A stretch of DNA of 64,000 nt from Actinostola sp. cb2023 (GCA_033675265.1 JAUJYZ010000583.1:62001-126000); one strand, 5' to 3'; shown: positions 34,136-46,098, counted from the first letter of the stretch. The notes: generated from the letters alone by a model not told the origin. A program made the numbers and translations.

Positions 34136-34704
34136 ATGACAGAAGAAAATTCGCGGAATGGAATCCAGAGGAATTTGTTTGGGACTGCTCCGAGCGATCA
34201 CACCAAAACGCAAGAGAATTTATTTCGAGAAGCGAAAAGAATCTCCAAAGAGAAGTCGCATAAATGGAATTTTGACTTTGAAAATTTCCAACCGCTTCCT
34301 GGGCGCTACAAATGGCAGCGCATCGGCAAAAGACTACAACATCGACCCTCTCCGACTCCCGAGGACACAGAAGACAGTCGGACAACTACAGACGGTATTT
34401 GTGAAAGGCATTACAACTTACGGCAAAGAGATCGAAATACTATGAAATGTATAATGGGACCAGTGCAACCGGAAGGTCATCCAAGATTCAGCAGCGTACG
34501 AACGTCTGAAGCACTGGCTTTGAAATCATCAGGTGATTTTATTCATTACATCTACCCTTATGTGGTTGACTTGTATTGTGGAAATTAAAGTTCTTTTTTT
34601 ATGTCTTAATTTTCATAGCAGATTTGGCCCCACCGGCGAAGAAACCCAAACAAGCAAACACTAAGAAAAGGACTCGAACTGTTACAAAAGATGCTCCTTC
34701 GTAG
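34136..34704 (+). CDS. Cip/Kip-family cyclin-dependent kinase inhibitor (p27/dacapo-like), two exons
   Basis: The exons are 34136-34532 and 34622-34704, joined by an 89 bp intron (CAG|GTGATT...CATAGCAG) in phase 1. The product is 159 aa, small for but within the range of Cip/Kip proteins. It has the full CDI domain: cyclin-binding RNLFG (residues 12-16), a charged helix, then WNFDFENFQPL (44-54) and GRYKWQ (56-61), which insert into the CDK. Exon 2 encodes a basic segment (PPAKKPKQANTKKRTRTV) that fits a C-terminal nuclear localisation signal. Family members bind cyclin-CDK complexes in the nucleus and hold cells in G1. The ATG at 34136 is chosen because the CDI domain begins shortly after it, though 33950 is an in-frame alternative. 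It is the only clear host gene in the window and is uninterrupted by repeats. Confidence 0.88.
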
Positions 34705-36087
34705 TGGAAGTTTTAAACTCACATATAAAAAATAATAATAGGGGAAAAACAGCTGATTTATATTATAATTTTATTTTTGTACAGTACAGTACATAGGTTG
34801 ATAAACTGAAGAACAGCAAAGTAGTGTATAGTATATTCATGGTTTTGCTTCGAGACGACATGACTCAACAAACCCTATAAATAGGCTGAACTGGAGTTAC
34901 GTTAGTCACTTGCCAAACAAACTGCTTTTAATTTATATAAAAGTCTTTTAATACCTATAAAGGCCCTTCTTTGGTTTATTCAGTATAAATATAGACATGC
35001 AAGGGGTTTACTAGGGAAAAATTTATTGTTATTTGACATTTTCTCGGTGTACAGCGTCGATTTTCACGGTTCGCTGATTTCCAATGTCGTTGGTCGTTGA
35101 GAGTAAACAAAACCTAAATCTGTCACACAATACTCCAATAATAGAATTTGTGAAAGTTCCCTGAGTCAAGTACAAAGTTGTTTCTTGTGCACGCAGATCG
35201 CATAGTTACCTCATCTAGCGGTTTGTTTTTCGAGTTTTTTGACAATTACTAAATGTACTGGATGTCTGTAAAAACCATTAACGCGTGACCTCCTGTGGCT
35301 TGGTCTATTGTTTTAATGTCTTTGCCATATGTTGCCCCTCAGTTGACTTTTCGATCAACTTACAGCGTTGCAGTTACCAGTGGTGAATGTCATACGCCGT
35401 AAAATGAAGGATGACAATTTTTCGGGGGAAAAAAACTTACAGAATTCATGAGCTGAGAGGCATTATATATAAAACATATGTGGAGCAGGGAGCTTCTATA
35501 GTATATCGAAACTACGTTAAAACTGACATCAATCTATTGCTGAAACGATGTTGTTGTAGCACGTGGCGACCGACGATCAGGCGAAGTCATGATTAGCATA
35601 TTCCCTGTGTATATAATATATAGGTTGTTAGAGTTGTGTAATACGGCTGGGTATTTTTACGAGTCTTGCTACGGCTCGTCAAAATGCAAATAGACGAGTA
35701 AAAATGTCCAGCCGTATTACACGACAACAAAATTAACCCAAAACGTCTTTTTTTCTTCTTTCTTTGCCGTTATTTGTTAGCATGCAAAATTAATATGTTT
35801 TGTGAAATGCGCGCGCTATCACACAATCAATCATAGGCAGTCCAACCATTCCTTTTGAGGCTGACTAAATATCAATCAAATGATATTTGCGTCTTTTTTT
35901 GATGGGTTTCCTGTGGTAGAGAGAGCGCGCGCGCAATACTTATTATGTTGGACATGGGTTCCCTGTGTTGAGTAACGTATAATGTTGGGCTCCCTGTGTG
36001 CGTCCATCAGCCTCTTCAGTCATGTATCAAGTTGGAATCGTCTTCTCAGGATGGTTGTCCTCTGTCTAAGATTTGTATCAAATTGCA
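34705..36087. other. 3' flank of the CDK inhibitor gene
   Basis: AT-rich, with no further gene recognised. The 3'UTR presumably ends within the first few hundred bases. A hairpin lies at 35622-35735 and GCGC-rich words lie near 35810 and 35920. Confidence 0.4.
35622..35735. repeat. Hairpin element
   Basis: GTGTAATACGGCTGG and ATTTTTACGAGTC are matched in reverse by GACGAGTAAAAATG and CCAGCCGTATTACAC about 20 bp away. Confidence 0.6.

Positions 36088-36120
<33 letters not shown>
36088..36120. repeat. Poly-G tract (about 33 G)
   Basis: Uninterrupted G-run directly before the BEL/Pao fragment. Its length is likely unreliable in an assembly. Confidence 0.8.
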
Positions 36121-36121
<1 letters not shown>

Positions 36122-37886
36122 AAGCTGAGAAAAATTGTACAGCGCAGTCCTCAACCGAAAGATTGAACCCACCTGTCACTCAGAGTGAGCTTGAAGACGC
36201 CAGGATAAGAGTAATACGGTGTGTGCAAACTAAATTCTTCAAAGATGAAATCAAAGTTCTGGAAGCGGTCAACGGTAAGAGCCAAGACAGAGAATCTACT
36301 CAAGCTAGGAACAAAGCCTTGAAGCAATCCAGCTGTCTCTTCAGACTTGACCCCTTTCTTGATGAAAATGGCGTGATACATGTTAGCCTGCGTAGCCAGG
36401 CTCTCTGGGGCAGGGAAAGCGGAAAGGGGGAGGGGGAGTGGGGACGAGGGTGGGGACGAGGAGGGGGATTGGCCTTCCCTTCTCCCCAATCCCCCCTCCT
36501 CGTCCCCACCCTCGTCCCCCTCCCCCTCCCCCTCCCCTCCCCCCCTCCCCCTACCCCCTCCCCCCCCCCCCCCCTTTCCCCTTTCCCTGCCCCAGAGAGC
36601 CTGGCTACGCAGGCTAGATGCATGTAGGAGGTCGGACAAAGAGAGCTAATTTACCAATGGAGCTAAAGCACCCGGTTGTTATACCACAAAATAATCACGT
36701 GGTTGAGCTACTGGTGGGTCGCGTAACCACGCTCAATGATCTGAGACAGCAAGGCTACTGGGTAGCAGGTGGGACATCAACGATTGCCAAGTATCTCTCA
36801 AATTGCACAGTCTGCAAACGCCTCCGTGGAAGTCTGCAAATCCAAAAGATGGCCGATTTGCCAACCGACAGAATCGAGCCATCCCCTCCCTTTTGTTGCT
36901 GCGCAGTTGACTACAGTTGGTCCATTCACAATCAAGGAAAAGCGAAGTGAGCTAAAGCGTTATGGTGTAGTGTTCACCTGCATGTCATCAAGAGGAGTTC
37001 ACCTAGAGTCATCAAACTCTCTAGACATTTCATCATTCATAAATGCCCTCCGGCGTTTCATGAACCGACGTGGAGCAGTAAAGCAGATCCGAAGTGACAG
37101 AGGCACCAACTTTGTTGGTGCACAGAATGAATTCAAGTCTGCACTTGCTGAAATAGACGAAAAGAAAGTTCATGAATACTTATCTGAGAATGGCTGCGAA
37201 TGGATTCCATTCAAGATGAACACTCCTTACTGAAGCCATATGGGAGGTACATGGGAAAGACAGAATAAGGACTGTTAGAAGTATACTTAATTCACTGATG
37301 TTGCAATCTGGTACCCAACTCAATGATGAGTCGTTTCGAACTTTCTTCACCGATGCAGAGTACATTATCAATTCAAGGCCACTCACACGTTACAAACATG
37401 AACAGTCCAGATGCTCCTGAGCCGTTAACACCTAACTACTTAATCACGATGAAATCCAAGATTGTGCTTCCCCCACTCGGCAACTTTCAAAAAGAAGATG
37501 TATACTCAAAAAAGTGGTGGAGGAGAGAACAGTACATATCCAATCAGTTTTGGCAGAGATGGCGCATTGAGTACTAAAACAACCTCCAGACAAGACATAA
37601 ATGGATAAAGCCGAAAAGGAACATGGATAAGGGAGACATTGTCATTGTCAAAGATGATCAGAGACCACGGTGCTCTTGGTATTTGGCCAGAGTAGAGGAT
37701 TGCTACAAAAGTGAAGATGATCTAGTACGAAAGGTAAAGCTAAGGATGGCTGATAAGACTTTGGACAAGAACGGGAGACGTCGCCAACCTGCTACACTAT
37801 TGGATCGTCCTATCCACAAGCTTGTTTTGTTGATGTCTACAGAAGACCAGAGCTTGGATTCCCCTATGAGTAACCATATCAAATGA
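36121..37886 (+). pseudogene. BEL/Pao retrotransposon: integrase and C-terminal domain, broken
   Basis: Successive plus-strand frames give the pre-integrase region (LEDARIRVIRCVQTKFFKDEI and DPFLDENGVIHV) and a zinc-finger-like CTVCKRLRG. The integrase core carries AVDYS (first Asp), RGVHLESS, SDRGTNFVGAQNEF (second Asp) and HMGGTWERQ (the Glu). A DUF5641-type end follows (FWQRWR, DKGDIVIVKDDQRPR.W). The copy starts mid-polyprotein. It has a frameshift near 36905-36915, stops at 37231 and 37575, and a 233 bp MITE at 36384-36616. It cannot make integrase. Confidence 0.82.
36384..36616. mobile_element. 233 bp MITE inserted in the BEL/Pao coding region, 9 bp duplication
   Basis: Perfect inverted ends starting TAGCCTGCGTAGCCAGGCTC (at least 36 bp), with a G-rich left half and C-rich right half. 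Flanked by GATACATGT (36375-36383) and GATGCATGT (36617-36625), a 9 bp duplication with one change. Removing the element and one repeat leaves the BEL frame continuous across NGVIHVGG. A 9 bp duplication fits Mutator-like elements. Confidence 0.85.
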
Positions 37887-38007
37887 ACATTGTTGAACAT
37901 TTAGATTTTTAAATAGTTTTTGCTTTATAGTCAACAACTACAGAACATTTATAATACTTGTTATAGTTTTGTTTTGATTGTAACTGCGTGCGCAGTTAGA
38001 GGAGCCA

Positions 38008-38290
38008 TGTCACGGAGGTCAGCGGTTTTTACCATTAGTATTAGAAGTCAGCGGTTTTACACATGAGTCTAGTCGAACTCGTGGTCTTGTGCTAGTCATG
38101 GTTTAGTATCATGTAGCTTAGTTTACGGTTCGTTTTTTCGTCAGTTTGTGGACCTCTAAGGCTCACACATTTCCCATCTCACATCTGTGGATTGTACTGT
38201 TTAACTTCATGGCTTTGCGAATAAACTACAACATGTCTCCTCCTTTCTGCCTTTTGAGAGACCTTCGCACACGGAATTCTGTAGAGTTTA
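38008..38290 (+). repeat. Possible 3' LTR of the BEL/Pao element
   Basis: A purine-rich GTTAGAGGAGCCA tract precedes TGTCACGGAGG, as expected of a polypurine tract and LTR start. An AATAAA lies at 38219-38224. There is no 5' copy in the window to confirm the limits. Confidence 0.4.
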
Positions 38291-38347
38291 TAATTGAATA
38301 TCTTAATATTACAAATAATAATAATATGTTCAATACAAAAATAGGTT

Positions 38348-38639
38348 TACTGCGGTTCTCAGTATTATGCGAACTCAGACATTCAAACAGTCGGCTGGAA
38401 CTGGGTTTTTCGCTACCCGTCAATCAAATTCAAAACTCAAACAAATTCAAAACTAAATACATTCTTCGACCAAATGATCCATAATTTAGCTCAAAATCAT
38501 ATTTGGTTACCATTTGGTGGGTCTTCTGACTTTTATTTTTAAGTTTACTGATTTTTTATGTTGATTGACGGCAGCGAAAAACCAAGTTCCAGTCGACTGC
38601 TTGAATGTCTGAGTTCGCATAATACTGAGAATCGCAGTA
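38348..38639. mobile_element. 292 bp MITE with 80 bp inverted arms
   Basis: TACTGCG(G/A)TTCTCAGTATT arms run inward for about 80 bp (through GACATTCAAACAGTCG and the TTGATTGACGG end). The target is probably TA. The centre is AT-rich. Confidence 0.7.
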
Positions 38640-38702
38640 ATCTCTTTTACATGTATACCTTTGAATTCCCCTCCCATATACACCCTATGCAATACTCGAT
38701 TT

Positions 38703-38935
<233 letters not shown>

Positions 38936-39035
38936 TGAATTGAGGGTATTTAACTTCGTCAGGCAAAGGGAATGGACGACGACAAACGCGTATTCAGACG
39001 TTTCGCCGGTGAAGGCTTCATCAGTAGTATATTTT
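38936..39035 (-). repeat. Retroelement terminus with stem-loop motif (copy at 44407-44506)
   Basis: Minus-strand order is CTGATGA, AGCC-loop-GGC stem, GAAACGTC, GCGTTTGTC, CTTTGCCTGACGAAG, then (ATT)n. The core motif lies at 39001-39024. The same unit attached to the same microsatellite occurs at 44407-44506, so the triplet tract is most likely the element's own tail and not chance neighbouring DNA. Confidence 0.65.
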
Positions 39036-39061
39036 AAAAAATATACTACTATAGCTAGTAC

Positions 39062-39286
<225 letters not shown>

Positions 39287-39925
39287 TTGAATTTGCATAA
39301 ATTTGCAAAAACTGAAAAAATAACGAGTTAGTAAAGGTAAAATAATAGATTGAAAGATCATCCACAGTTTAGTAATTACCCCCAAAAGTGTATTAAAAAA
39401 ATGAAACCATCATAAAGTAATAAGCGTTTGAAAGGTGCAAAATACATGGAAACGAGGCATTTAATTTAGGGCCAAAGTCCGGTTTCTGGCACAAATCTTT
39501 GTAATTTCAAGTCACTATATCTTTTCAAGATTTCGCCGGTAGTACAGCCCTAAAATTTGGTGTGTTCATTTGTGATAACACTCTCTTCAAAGAGATTGTC
39601 AGATATTGCTGTGTAACATATTCCCAATAACAAAGTGAATGAGATTTTACGATTCTACCATTTATGCATAGGGGGTATACAGTATGCAAAATGGGGTTAT
39701 ATTGTAATTATGTACATGTATATATGTTGGTTAGGAAATATTTTCAGTTTTAACTGAATATATTAATATTAAGCATTAGAAAACGTTTTCTAATGCTTTC
39801 ATAAAATAACTACAAGGATTTCTTTCGTAAAAATTCTTTATTTACGCGAGATTTTACTGATCAAATTTGCAATTCTCCTGAAAAACGTCAGAAATCGCCT
39901 ATCATCCAATCAAATCTCACGAAAG
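39287..39925. other. Unassigned AT-rich sequence
   Basis: No coding signal or repeat boundary recognised apart from a small inverted pair around AGCATTAGAAAACGTTTTCTAATGCT (39772-39797). Confidence 0.4.
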
Positions 39926-40290
39926 AAATCAAAATGGCAAAGCGACTCGACAACTTTTATCTGTGCCGTTTAGTGTTTTGACAGGAAAAACGTTTTGAAG
40001 AATGCTATTTTGTGTCAGAAAATTACAGAAGAATGCTGGTTACACTTCGTTTTGTATCCTGTGAACACGAAACACGAAGAAAAGTGAGAAAAGCTGAGCC
40101 AATTCGTGATCAATGACGAAGAGTCGTCAAACTTTCTGAAACTGTATTTGACAACTTGATGATAGATAGATAGATGCCTTTATTTACACAGGGTAGCTCT
40201 ATCAGTATTTACAAAGCTGTAAAAACTGTTATCAATAGAGGCCCTACAATAATGGAGCACGAAGTCAGGTAGCCAAATCTACAGTTGTTG
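39926..40290 (+). repeat. Dispersed repeat copy 2, with nested retroposon end
   Basis: Second copy of 29794-30060. It is interrupted at 40161-40252 by about 90 bp beginning (GATA)n GATGCCTTTATTTACACAGG, which looks like a minus-strand retroposon 3' end with a (TATC)n tail. The copy at 29794 lacks it. Confidence 0.65.
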
Positions 40291-40616
40291 TCGTATTTTT
40301 GAATCTTTTCATCGCTTTTCTCGACAAGACTGTATAAACGAGGTCAGCACTTTCAAGACCGAGGGCACAGTTTTTCACTATACGGACCGACCTAAAGTCG
40401 GTAAATAACTTATATTTAGTTCCCAATTCACTTGGTTTTCTTTGTTATTCATAGGAAATTATCTATTATATAGACCGGTTGAACAATAGAGTCATTAAAA
40501 TCCCGGGGAGGGATTTGATATTCAGCAGGGAAAAGAGGGGTTGATGAATTGAATTGAATAGCTCATTATGAATTCATCGGGCTATATGCGATTCAATTCA
40601 TAAGTGATATTTACTG

Positions 40617-40700
40617 CATGAGCGGCCGTGTTGTATCGGTAGATATAGATCTGAGCCGTAGGCGAGGATCTATATCTCCGATACAACACGGACGCGAATG
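40617..40700. repeat. Hairpin
   Basis: GGCCGTGTTGTATCGG..AGATATAGATC is matched in reverse by GATCTATATCTCCGATACAACACGG about 15 bp later. Confidence 0.65.
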
Positions 40701-40949
40701 CTGTAAATGGCTTCTAAACCTCCATCCCAATTTACCTTGATTTAAAACAGCAATACACGAAATCTGAGCAAATAACACAAGAAAATTACAGAACTTTCTT
40801 GTAAAGGTACTTTTGACGTCACTGTCATGCGCAGGATACACCTCAAGTCATCCCACATTGGAAAGAGCTTTTGTATTTGTAAATAGGAAGCCGTAATGAT
40901 ATTCATAACTTGCTGTCGGTGCTACGCAAAGGTCAATGATACGAGTAAA

Positions 40950-41178
40950 TGAGACCTTTGCATGACCTGTGTCAGTTCTATATCACTGAGGTAGAACTGA
41001 TGAATAAAACATTAGTGTTGTATCAGTGATACAGCATTAATGTTTTATTCATTAGGTCTGTATCACTGATACAGCACTGATGTTTTATTCATCAGTGTCT
41101 GTATCGGGGTATACAGATCCATGCATGCGATTCAACCAACCTGGTTGGATCAGTTGCTCATGAATTATTAATGAGGTT
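40950..41178 (+). repeat. Dispersed repeat with TGATACAGAACTGAT words (copy at 54995-55375)
   Basis: Starts GAGACCTTTGCATGACCTGT and ends TTGCTCATGAATTATTAATGAGG in both copies. The interior 31 bp unit is present in only two to three diverged copies here but about seven uniform copies at 55 kb. Confidence 0.75.
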
Positions 41179-41521
41179 TAGAAATATAAATATAATATAA
41201 ATCAGAAGTGGAAGTGGTATTGGTCTCTGTGCGCTCTTCGGCCCATTCAATCCAAGTTCGAACACACCAAGATGTACTCCATTTTGTCCCTTCTGGGATT
41301 CTAGCTTCATTTCTTTTGGCAAGCTCAATTTCAGAAATCGCTCTGATGTTTCTTTTGTTTCCCCTTTTTGAGCAATTGCCATCCTCGGTAACTACCGTAG
41401 CAGTAGTACTAGGTACCGTAGCAGTAGTACTACATGTAGGTAACTCCAAATCGAGCAGGATATCGCTAATATCGAAGTCTGGGAAGTCCGGTACAAAAAT
41501 GTCTCCGTCCCTACTCGCCAT
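41168..41521 (-). CDS. Possible first exon of a DUF3504/Crypton-like protein
   Basis: The minus-strand ATG at 41519-41521 begins MASRDGDIFVPDFPDFDISDIL (acidic), then a short STTATVPSTTATVV duplication, then NIRAISEIELAKRNEARIPEGTKWSTSWCVRTWIEWAEERTE. The last part resembles the N-terminal helical segment (thread of T-K-W...W-x-x-W) seen before tyrosine-recombinase-derived DUF3504 proteins. It then runs into the dispersed repeat at 41178, where the frame ends in SDLYYIYISKPH. No good splice donor is seen, so it is a truncated gene or exon. Family assignment is tentative. Confidence 0.35.
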   Translation of the reverse strand: MASRDGDIFVPDFPDFDISDILLDLELPTCSTTATVPSTTATVVTEDGNCSKRGNKRNIRAISEIELAKRNEARIPEGTKWSTSWCVRTWIEWAEERTETNTTSTSDLYYIYISKPH

Positions 41522-41818
41522 AGTTGCAAATGAAACTACTCTATTCTGAATATTTATAGTAACTATTCAAATTCAGATTGCATGCTTTCATATGAAAGGT
41601 TTTTGAGGGATGAATGTTTTTTCCGCCCACCCGAGAAAAACGCGAGAAAAACACCCATTACAAAGCCTTCAATTAGACAACACACAACAAAGAAAGAAAG
41701 AATTGTACATAATTCTCAGGAGATAGGTATTCTATTGTTCGTCCTCCAACCAATAGACCCTCCTTTGGGTCTGTTGGTATTTTGCGAAAACCACGTGAAT
41801 TGGGAACTAAGCCGGTCT

Positions 41819-41929
41819 GTTAGTTACCTCGCACGTCGGCATTGAGCTATATACAGCCCTCGGGCCTACGGCCCTCGGGCTGTATATAGCTTAATGCCTC
41901 CGTTCTCGGTAACTAACTCTTACAGAATA
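41819..41929. repeat. Near-perfect hairpin
   Basis: AGCTATATACAGCCCTCGGGCC and its exact reverse flank a 3 bp loop (centre about 41869). Weaker outer arms GTTAGTTACC/GGTAACTAAC extend it. Confidence 0.7.
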
Positions 41930-42230
41930 TTTTAATATTTAAAAAAAATTCTGTGAAAACCGACACGAACACTTATAGAAATACCCTGAAACTTGTTTTG
42001 TGGATCATAAAATTTTACTTGTGTACTAGGATTAAAGTGTGATATGTCCACATTTTTGCTTTGTAAAAAAGACATCAGCATTTGTCCTCCATGTGGATCT
42101 TATTTTGTAGAGACGAGCTTTTTTTTTCCAGACCAGTTAATTTTTGCATGCCATGATCTAACGTCTTCCAAGAGTTGATCTAGCTCTCATGTAATGTTGT
42201 CGACTGCTGCAGAAGACTTATTTTTAACTT

Positions 42231-42260
42231 TTGGGGGGGGGGGGGGGGGGGGGGGGGGGG
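42231..42260. repeat. Poly-G tract
   Basis: About 28 G in a row after ACTTTT. Its length is likely approximate. Confidence 0.8.
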
Positions 42261-42479
42261 TCAGTCGTGCTCTTTCTGTAGCCCCAGCTATTGTTTCAAA
42301 GCAATGATCCAGTCGGCGGTTCTTTCATGACATATATGACTCCCTGGAGCTTAAATGTATGTCAGTGTCATTTACATTTATACTGTTTTCCATGTCCTTC
42401 TTCCGTTCCCTTTGCTGATTTCTTTTTAATTTTCTTTTTTCAACAGGAGAAGGTTTTCTTTCGAGGCCAGCCTCAGGAA

Positions 42480-42840
42480 GCAGGAAAAGGATTTCACTTA
42501 AGGAATGTCCTAAGTTTTCTCATCATAGCTTGAGTAAATGTTCTGTCCAATCTCCCTGAGATGTTTCTTAGTTATCTTTTGAATTCACTGAGTGTGCTTC
42601 TTGATATTTTGTTGAATTTCACTCAAAGGACCTTTGTTCACAGTCATACACATCTTGCTGATAGGACTGGAAATTGGAATTAAAACTTGAGCAAGCCTTG
42701 CAGTTTGATAATGAGTGTTCTTTTTTTCTTTCTTTGGTAATGATTTTCTCTTCACTCCAGTTAGTGAGTGAAAATCTTGAGAGGTAGGCTTCTTTGTCTC
42801 CTTTGTTCCTCCAGTTGTAGACTTTCTCATCCATTATTTT
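42480..42840 (-). other. Possible decayed coding fragment, unrecognised
   Basis: Minus-strand frames give KGDKEAYLSRFSLTNWSEEK and EHSLSNCKACSSF in adjacent frames. They look protein-like but are shifted relative to each other, and I cannot assign a family. Confidence 0.25.
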
Positions 42841-43930
42841 ACTAATCCGGTTGAACTGATATAGTGGTCAACACTGAACTGTGGATAATCTTTGAAATTC
42901 TGGCAGTAGAATTTCTTTCTTTAATTGGTCATATTTTGCAGTTCCTTCGCCAGGAGCTCTCTTGATGCTTGAACTCAAAGCCTTCGCAGTTCACGAATGC
43001 AAACTCTTCTAAATGTACTTAAAGCGTTTGGTGATTTGGTAGTTTTGAAAAAAACTGTTTTAAAGTAAATTCGAGTCAATCGATGGAGGAAAGCTAATAA
43101 AACTAAAGAAAGGCAAATGAAATTTTTATTTGATATCAATCCGGGTCTTTTCGCACTGTAAATACCCGAAAACACTGGGACCGAGTAAGAAATAGATATT
43201 TAGCACCAAGAAAGCAACTCAAGTAAGGTATGGTACAAAAACAATTTTTTCGGAGAGAAACAATAATACAACTACAAATACCTTCAAAGAAACATCAGAA
43301 ATATCACAAATACAATGGAAATACTCGTAGTAATCTATCCCTTGATGAGCACCAAGCATTTGGGGACTTCACATTTGAGTTAACAGCATTTCAATCCTAA
43401 TAAATCCCGATTTTTTGGCTTTGAAACGTCCTTAACCTACGAAAACACCTTCGTCCGCCATCTTGTAAATAAATTGCCTGTGGGAGAGCATGTAGGGCTA
43501 AATAAGCCACATTTTGATGGTATGCGAGGGGCTAGATTTTGTACACTAGTGCCACTGACCGTCACCTGAATAATAATGGCGTCCAACTTCAAGGAACGAC
43601 ACTGTGAAGCATACATTGCAAGATGGGGCAACCCTAAGCACAATTACGTGGAACAAAAGTTTATTATTTAGAGACAATAGGACATTAGCTTTCAATTAAC
43701 GCCTATTCAGATTTTGAAGATAACGGCAACGGCCCTGAAGTTACTCAATATTTGAACTTCGCCGACTTGACCCGTGAAAATAGTTCATTGTATGCTGTGA
43801 TGGTATCATTAAAAGGAGGAATTATGTTCTCACTTAATTGAAAATTTTGATGAAAAATGTCTTAAAAAGGAAAACAAAATTTAGCCTCGTTTTCATGCTA
43901 ATGCCAGGCCTTGAGCAGTGTACATAGGGA
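42841..43930. other. Unassigned sequence
   Basis: No sustained frame or recognised repeat. A CGTCCGCCATCTTG word near 43452 is typical of 5'UTR or MITE ends, but nothing else supports a gene. Confidence 0.35.
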
Positions 43931-43933
43931 GCC

Positions 43934-44183
43934 TGGAATACGTGAAAGAATGGATCGATAATCCCAGACAAAGTGCTCAATACTGTGTGCAGAGCGACTA
44001 TAGAACACTCACAGTGTAATAAAAAACCCTGACGAGTGAGGTACTCCCTCACGAAACAGTGATGTAGGGTCCAGCAAAAGTAGTCGTGCCTTATAATTAT
44101 TCGTCCCAACAAGTATATTCGCTCTGAACACAGTATTGAGCACTTTGTATGGGATTATCGATCCATTCTTTCACGTATTCCAC
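43934..44183. repeat. Foldback of about 250 bp
   Basis: GGAATACGTGAAAGAATGGATCG...AAAGTGCTCAATACTGTGT is matched in reverse at 44116-44183. The loop is about 100 bp. Confidence 0.7.
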
Positions 44184-44209
44184 GCTCCTTGTGTATACTC
44201 GTCGAGCAC

Positions 44210-44406
<197 letters not shown>

Positions 44407-44408
<2 letters not shown>

Positions 44409-44506
44409 CTTGAGGGTATTTAACTTCGTCAGGCAAAGGGAATAGACGACAAACGCGTATTCAGACGTTTCGCCGGTGAAGGCTTCATCAGTGGTATATT
44501 TTAAAC
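44407..44506 (-). repeat. Retroelement terminus with stem-loop motif, copy 2
   Basis: Nearly identical to 38936-39035 and attached to (TAA)n in the same way. The core motif lies at 44468-44491 on the minus strand. Confidence 0.65.
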
Positions 44507-44571
44507 TGAGAATCACTGTCTTAAATGATTTACATTTGAATTCTGAAATATTCTGAGATAAAGGCTATACC

Positions 44572-44694
44572 CAGAAGACTGGACTCGCCATGGGGAACAA
44601 CCTTGCCCCTGCACTAGCAATCATTTACATGAACGAGATCGACATACAGATACTATGCCAATTTGAGGACAAAGCCTTGATGTCACCACAGGCA
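44572..44694 (+). pseudogene. Penelope-like reverse transcriptase scrap
   Basis: About 40 codons reading KTGLAMGNNLAPALAIIYMNEI match the conserved AMG-x-x-LAP-x-LA-x-I-Y/F-M motif of Penelope-like RTs. The frame dissolves after QILCQFEDKAL. It is a small relic lying about 65 bp from the stem-loop terminus. Confidence 0.6.
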
Positions 44695-45845
44695 AACCAC
44701 AGTGATAAAGTGACATTTGCACTAAAAAATACCGAATAAAACGTGTTTTAATACATTTTAGCCCGAGTAAATGCACCATTGTTCCCCACCCTCCCTGACT
44801 GAGTCGGAATAGGTCAACCGGAGGACGTATATTATTACAAGGTAGGCAACTTTCAGGATTCCTGTGGTGAATCTCAAAACAAATCTGCTAAAATATATAT
44901 CAAATCTTGTGAAAACTCATCCCTAATTCCGTCCAGTTACTAAAATACCTTCAATCTATCATGTCAGCTCAATTGTTTGGTTGTATTTTGAAGAAAATGC
45001 TGGTTTTGGGTCCAAGGACGCAAAAAACAGCTTTCGTACTATGTGCCGACAGTTAGGCTTCGACCAGCGCAGTCCTGGGGACGAAAATGTGGTGCAAAAA
45101 TAACCGGCGTACCCCTTCCCTTGTATTCCTTTACTCGCCTGATCAAATGGACAAACGCAACCCTACATAGGCAAACATTCGACTTCCGCTTTCGTAATAT
45201 TTAAATATTCATCGCGTGTGAATTCTTTGACGCATGCAAGTTTTGCAAGACGGAATAATACAATACACTGCACAATAATTACAAGCAAAAATTAAACTAC
45301 AACATATAGATGAATGACAGTAACATTTTTGAATGTTATTCTTAACTTTCACTTCTCAGTTGAATTTCGTCCCAGATTGTTATCTACAATGCACATGTTG
45401 CAGAGCTTGCTGGCTAGATTGCAGAATACCCTACCACGCTAACTGTGTTTGGCGTAGCCACAAATGGATACGCGTCATTCTTATAGAGTCTTACCATGAA
45501 TAAATTAATACTATATCAGTATTGTTTGACTATATCATATATGAACTGGCTACGCGTGCAACGCGTCAACGCGTCAACTATATTGCATGAAATGTCATTC
45601 ATGATAGATTAATGTATTTTATTTTTAGGGACTGGCTACGCGTGCAACGCGTCAAATACGTTTCACGTAGTCATCAAATGGATATGAAGTCTTTTATAAC
45701 ATAGCTACAATATAACGCGCGCTCTGATTGGCTGGTTATCTATGAACAAGAAATGGATATACCATAGAGATATTTCATGGAAATCACGTCAACATCCAAA
45801 AACAAAGATTTTCGCTGATGTTTTCGTACCTACTATAAGACGAAA
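44695..45845. other. Intergenic, with two direct ACTGGCTACGCGTGCAACGCG repeats
   Basis: The word CTGGCTACGCGTGCAACGCG occurs at about 45547 and 45631. No gene recognised. Confidence 0.4.
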
Positions 45846-46098
45846 ATGGATGACTTTGCTTTATTTAGCATTGAACACGGAGACCTAAGCTTACCGACTT
45901 TCTCAGCGGTTAAAACTCATTGTTAACGAACCCGACATAAGCGAAAATGCCGAACTAGAAAGTGTCAAAACAACACGCTTTGCATCCCGGTTTCGCAAAA
46001 GCTTACTTGTCGGAGGACGATTTACAGCAACTTTTGATGGATAAGCAGTCAAAAAGGACAAAGAAAATGATAAACTGGCCGTGTTTCAATATTTAAAG
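45846..46098 (+). pseudogene. Possible first exon of another DUF3504-like gene (frameshifted)
   Basis: ATG 45846 opens MDDFALFSIEHGDLSLPTFSAV. Further on, pieces in two frames (LSEDDLQQLLMDKQSKRTKK and NDKLAVFQYLK) resemble the short N-terminal segment of DUF3504/ZMYM-like proteins. The last piece ends at AAAG|GTAAGT (46098/46099), a good donor. An indel lies near 46055. Family assignment is tentative, but the splice site and phase are encouraging. Confidence 0.35.

Noticed and set aside
34158..34445. Alternative-frame ORF inside the CDK inhibitor exon
   Set aside because: Shadow of the CDI reading frame, which has clear conserved motifs and matching splice phases.
36088..36120. Possible G-quadruplex regulatory site at poly-G
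   Set aside because: Plausible chemically, but pure G-runs of this length also occur at 42231 and 20035 beside repeats, and lengths are unreliable. No functional context.
36151..36649. Gly/Arg- and Pro/Ser-rich ORFs
   Set aside because: They read through the G/C-rich palindromic MITE in the BEL/Pao remnant.
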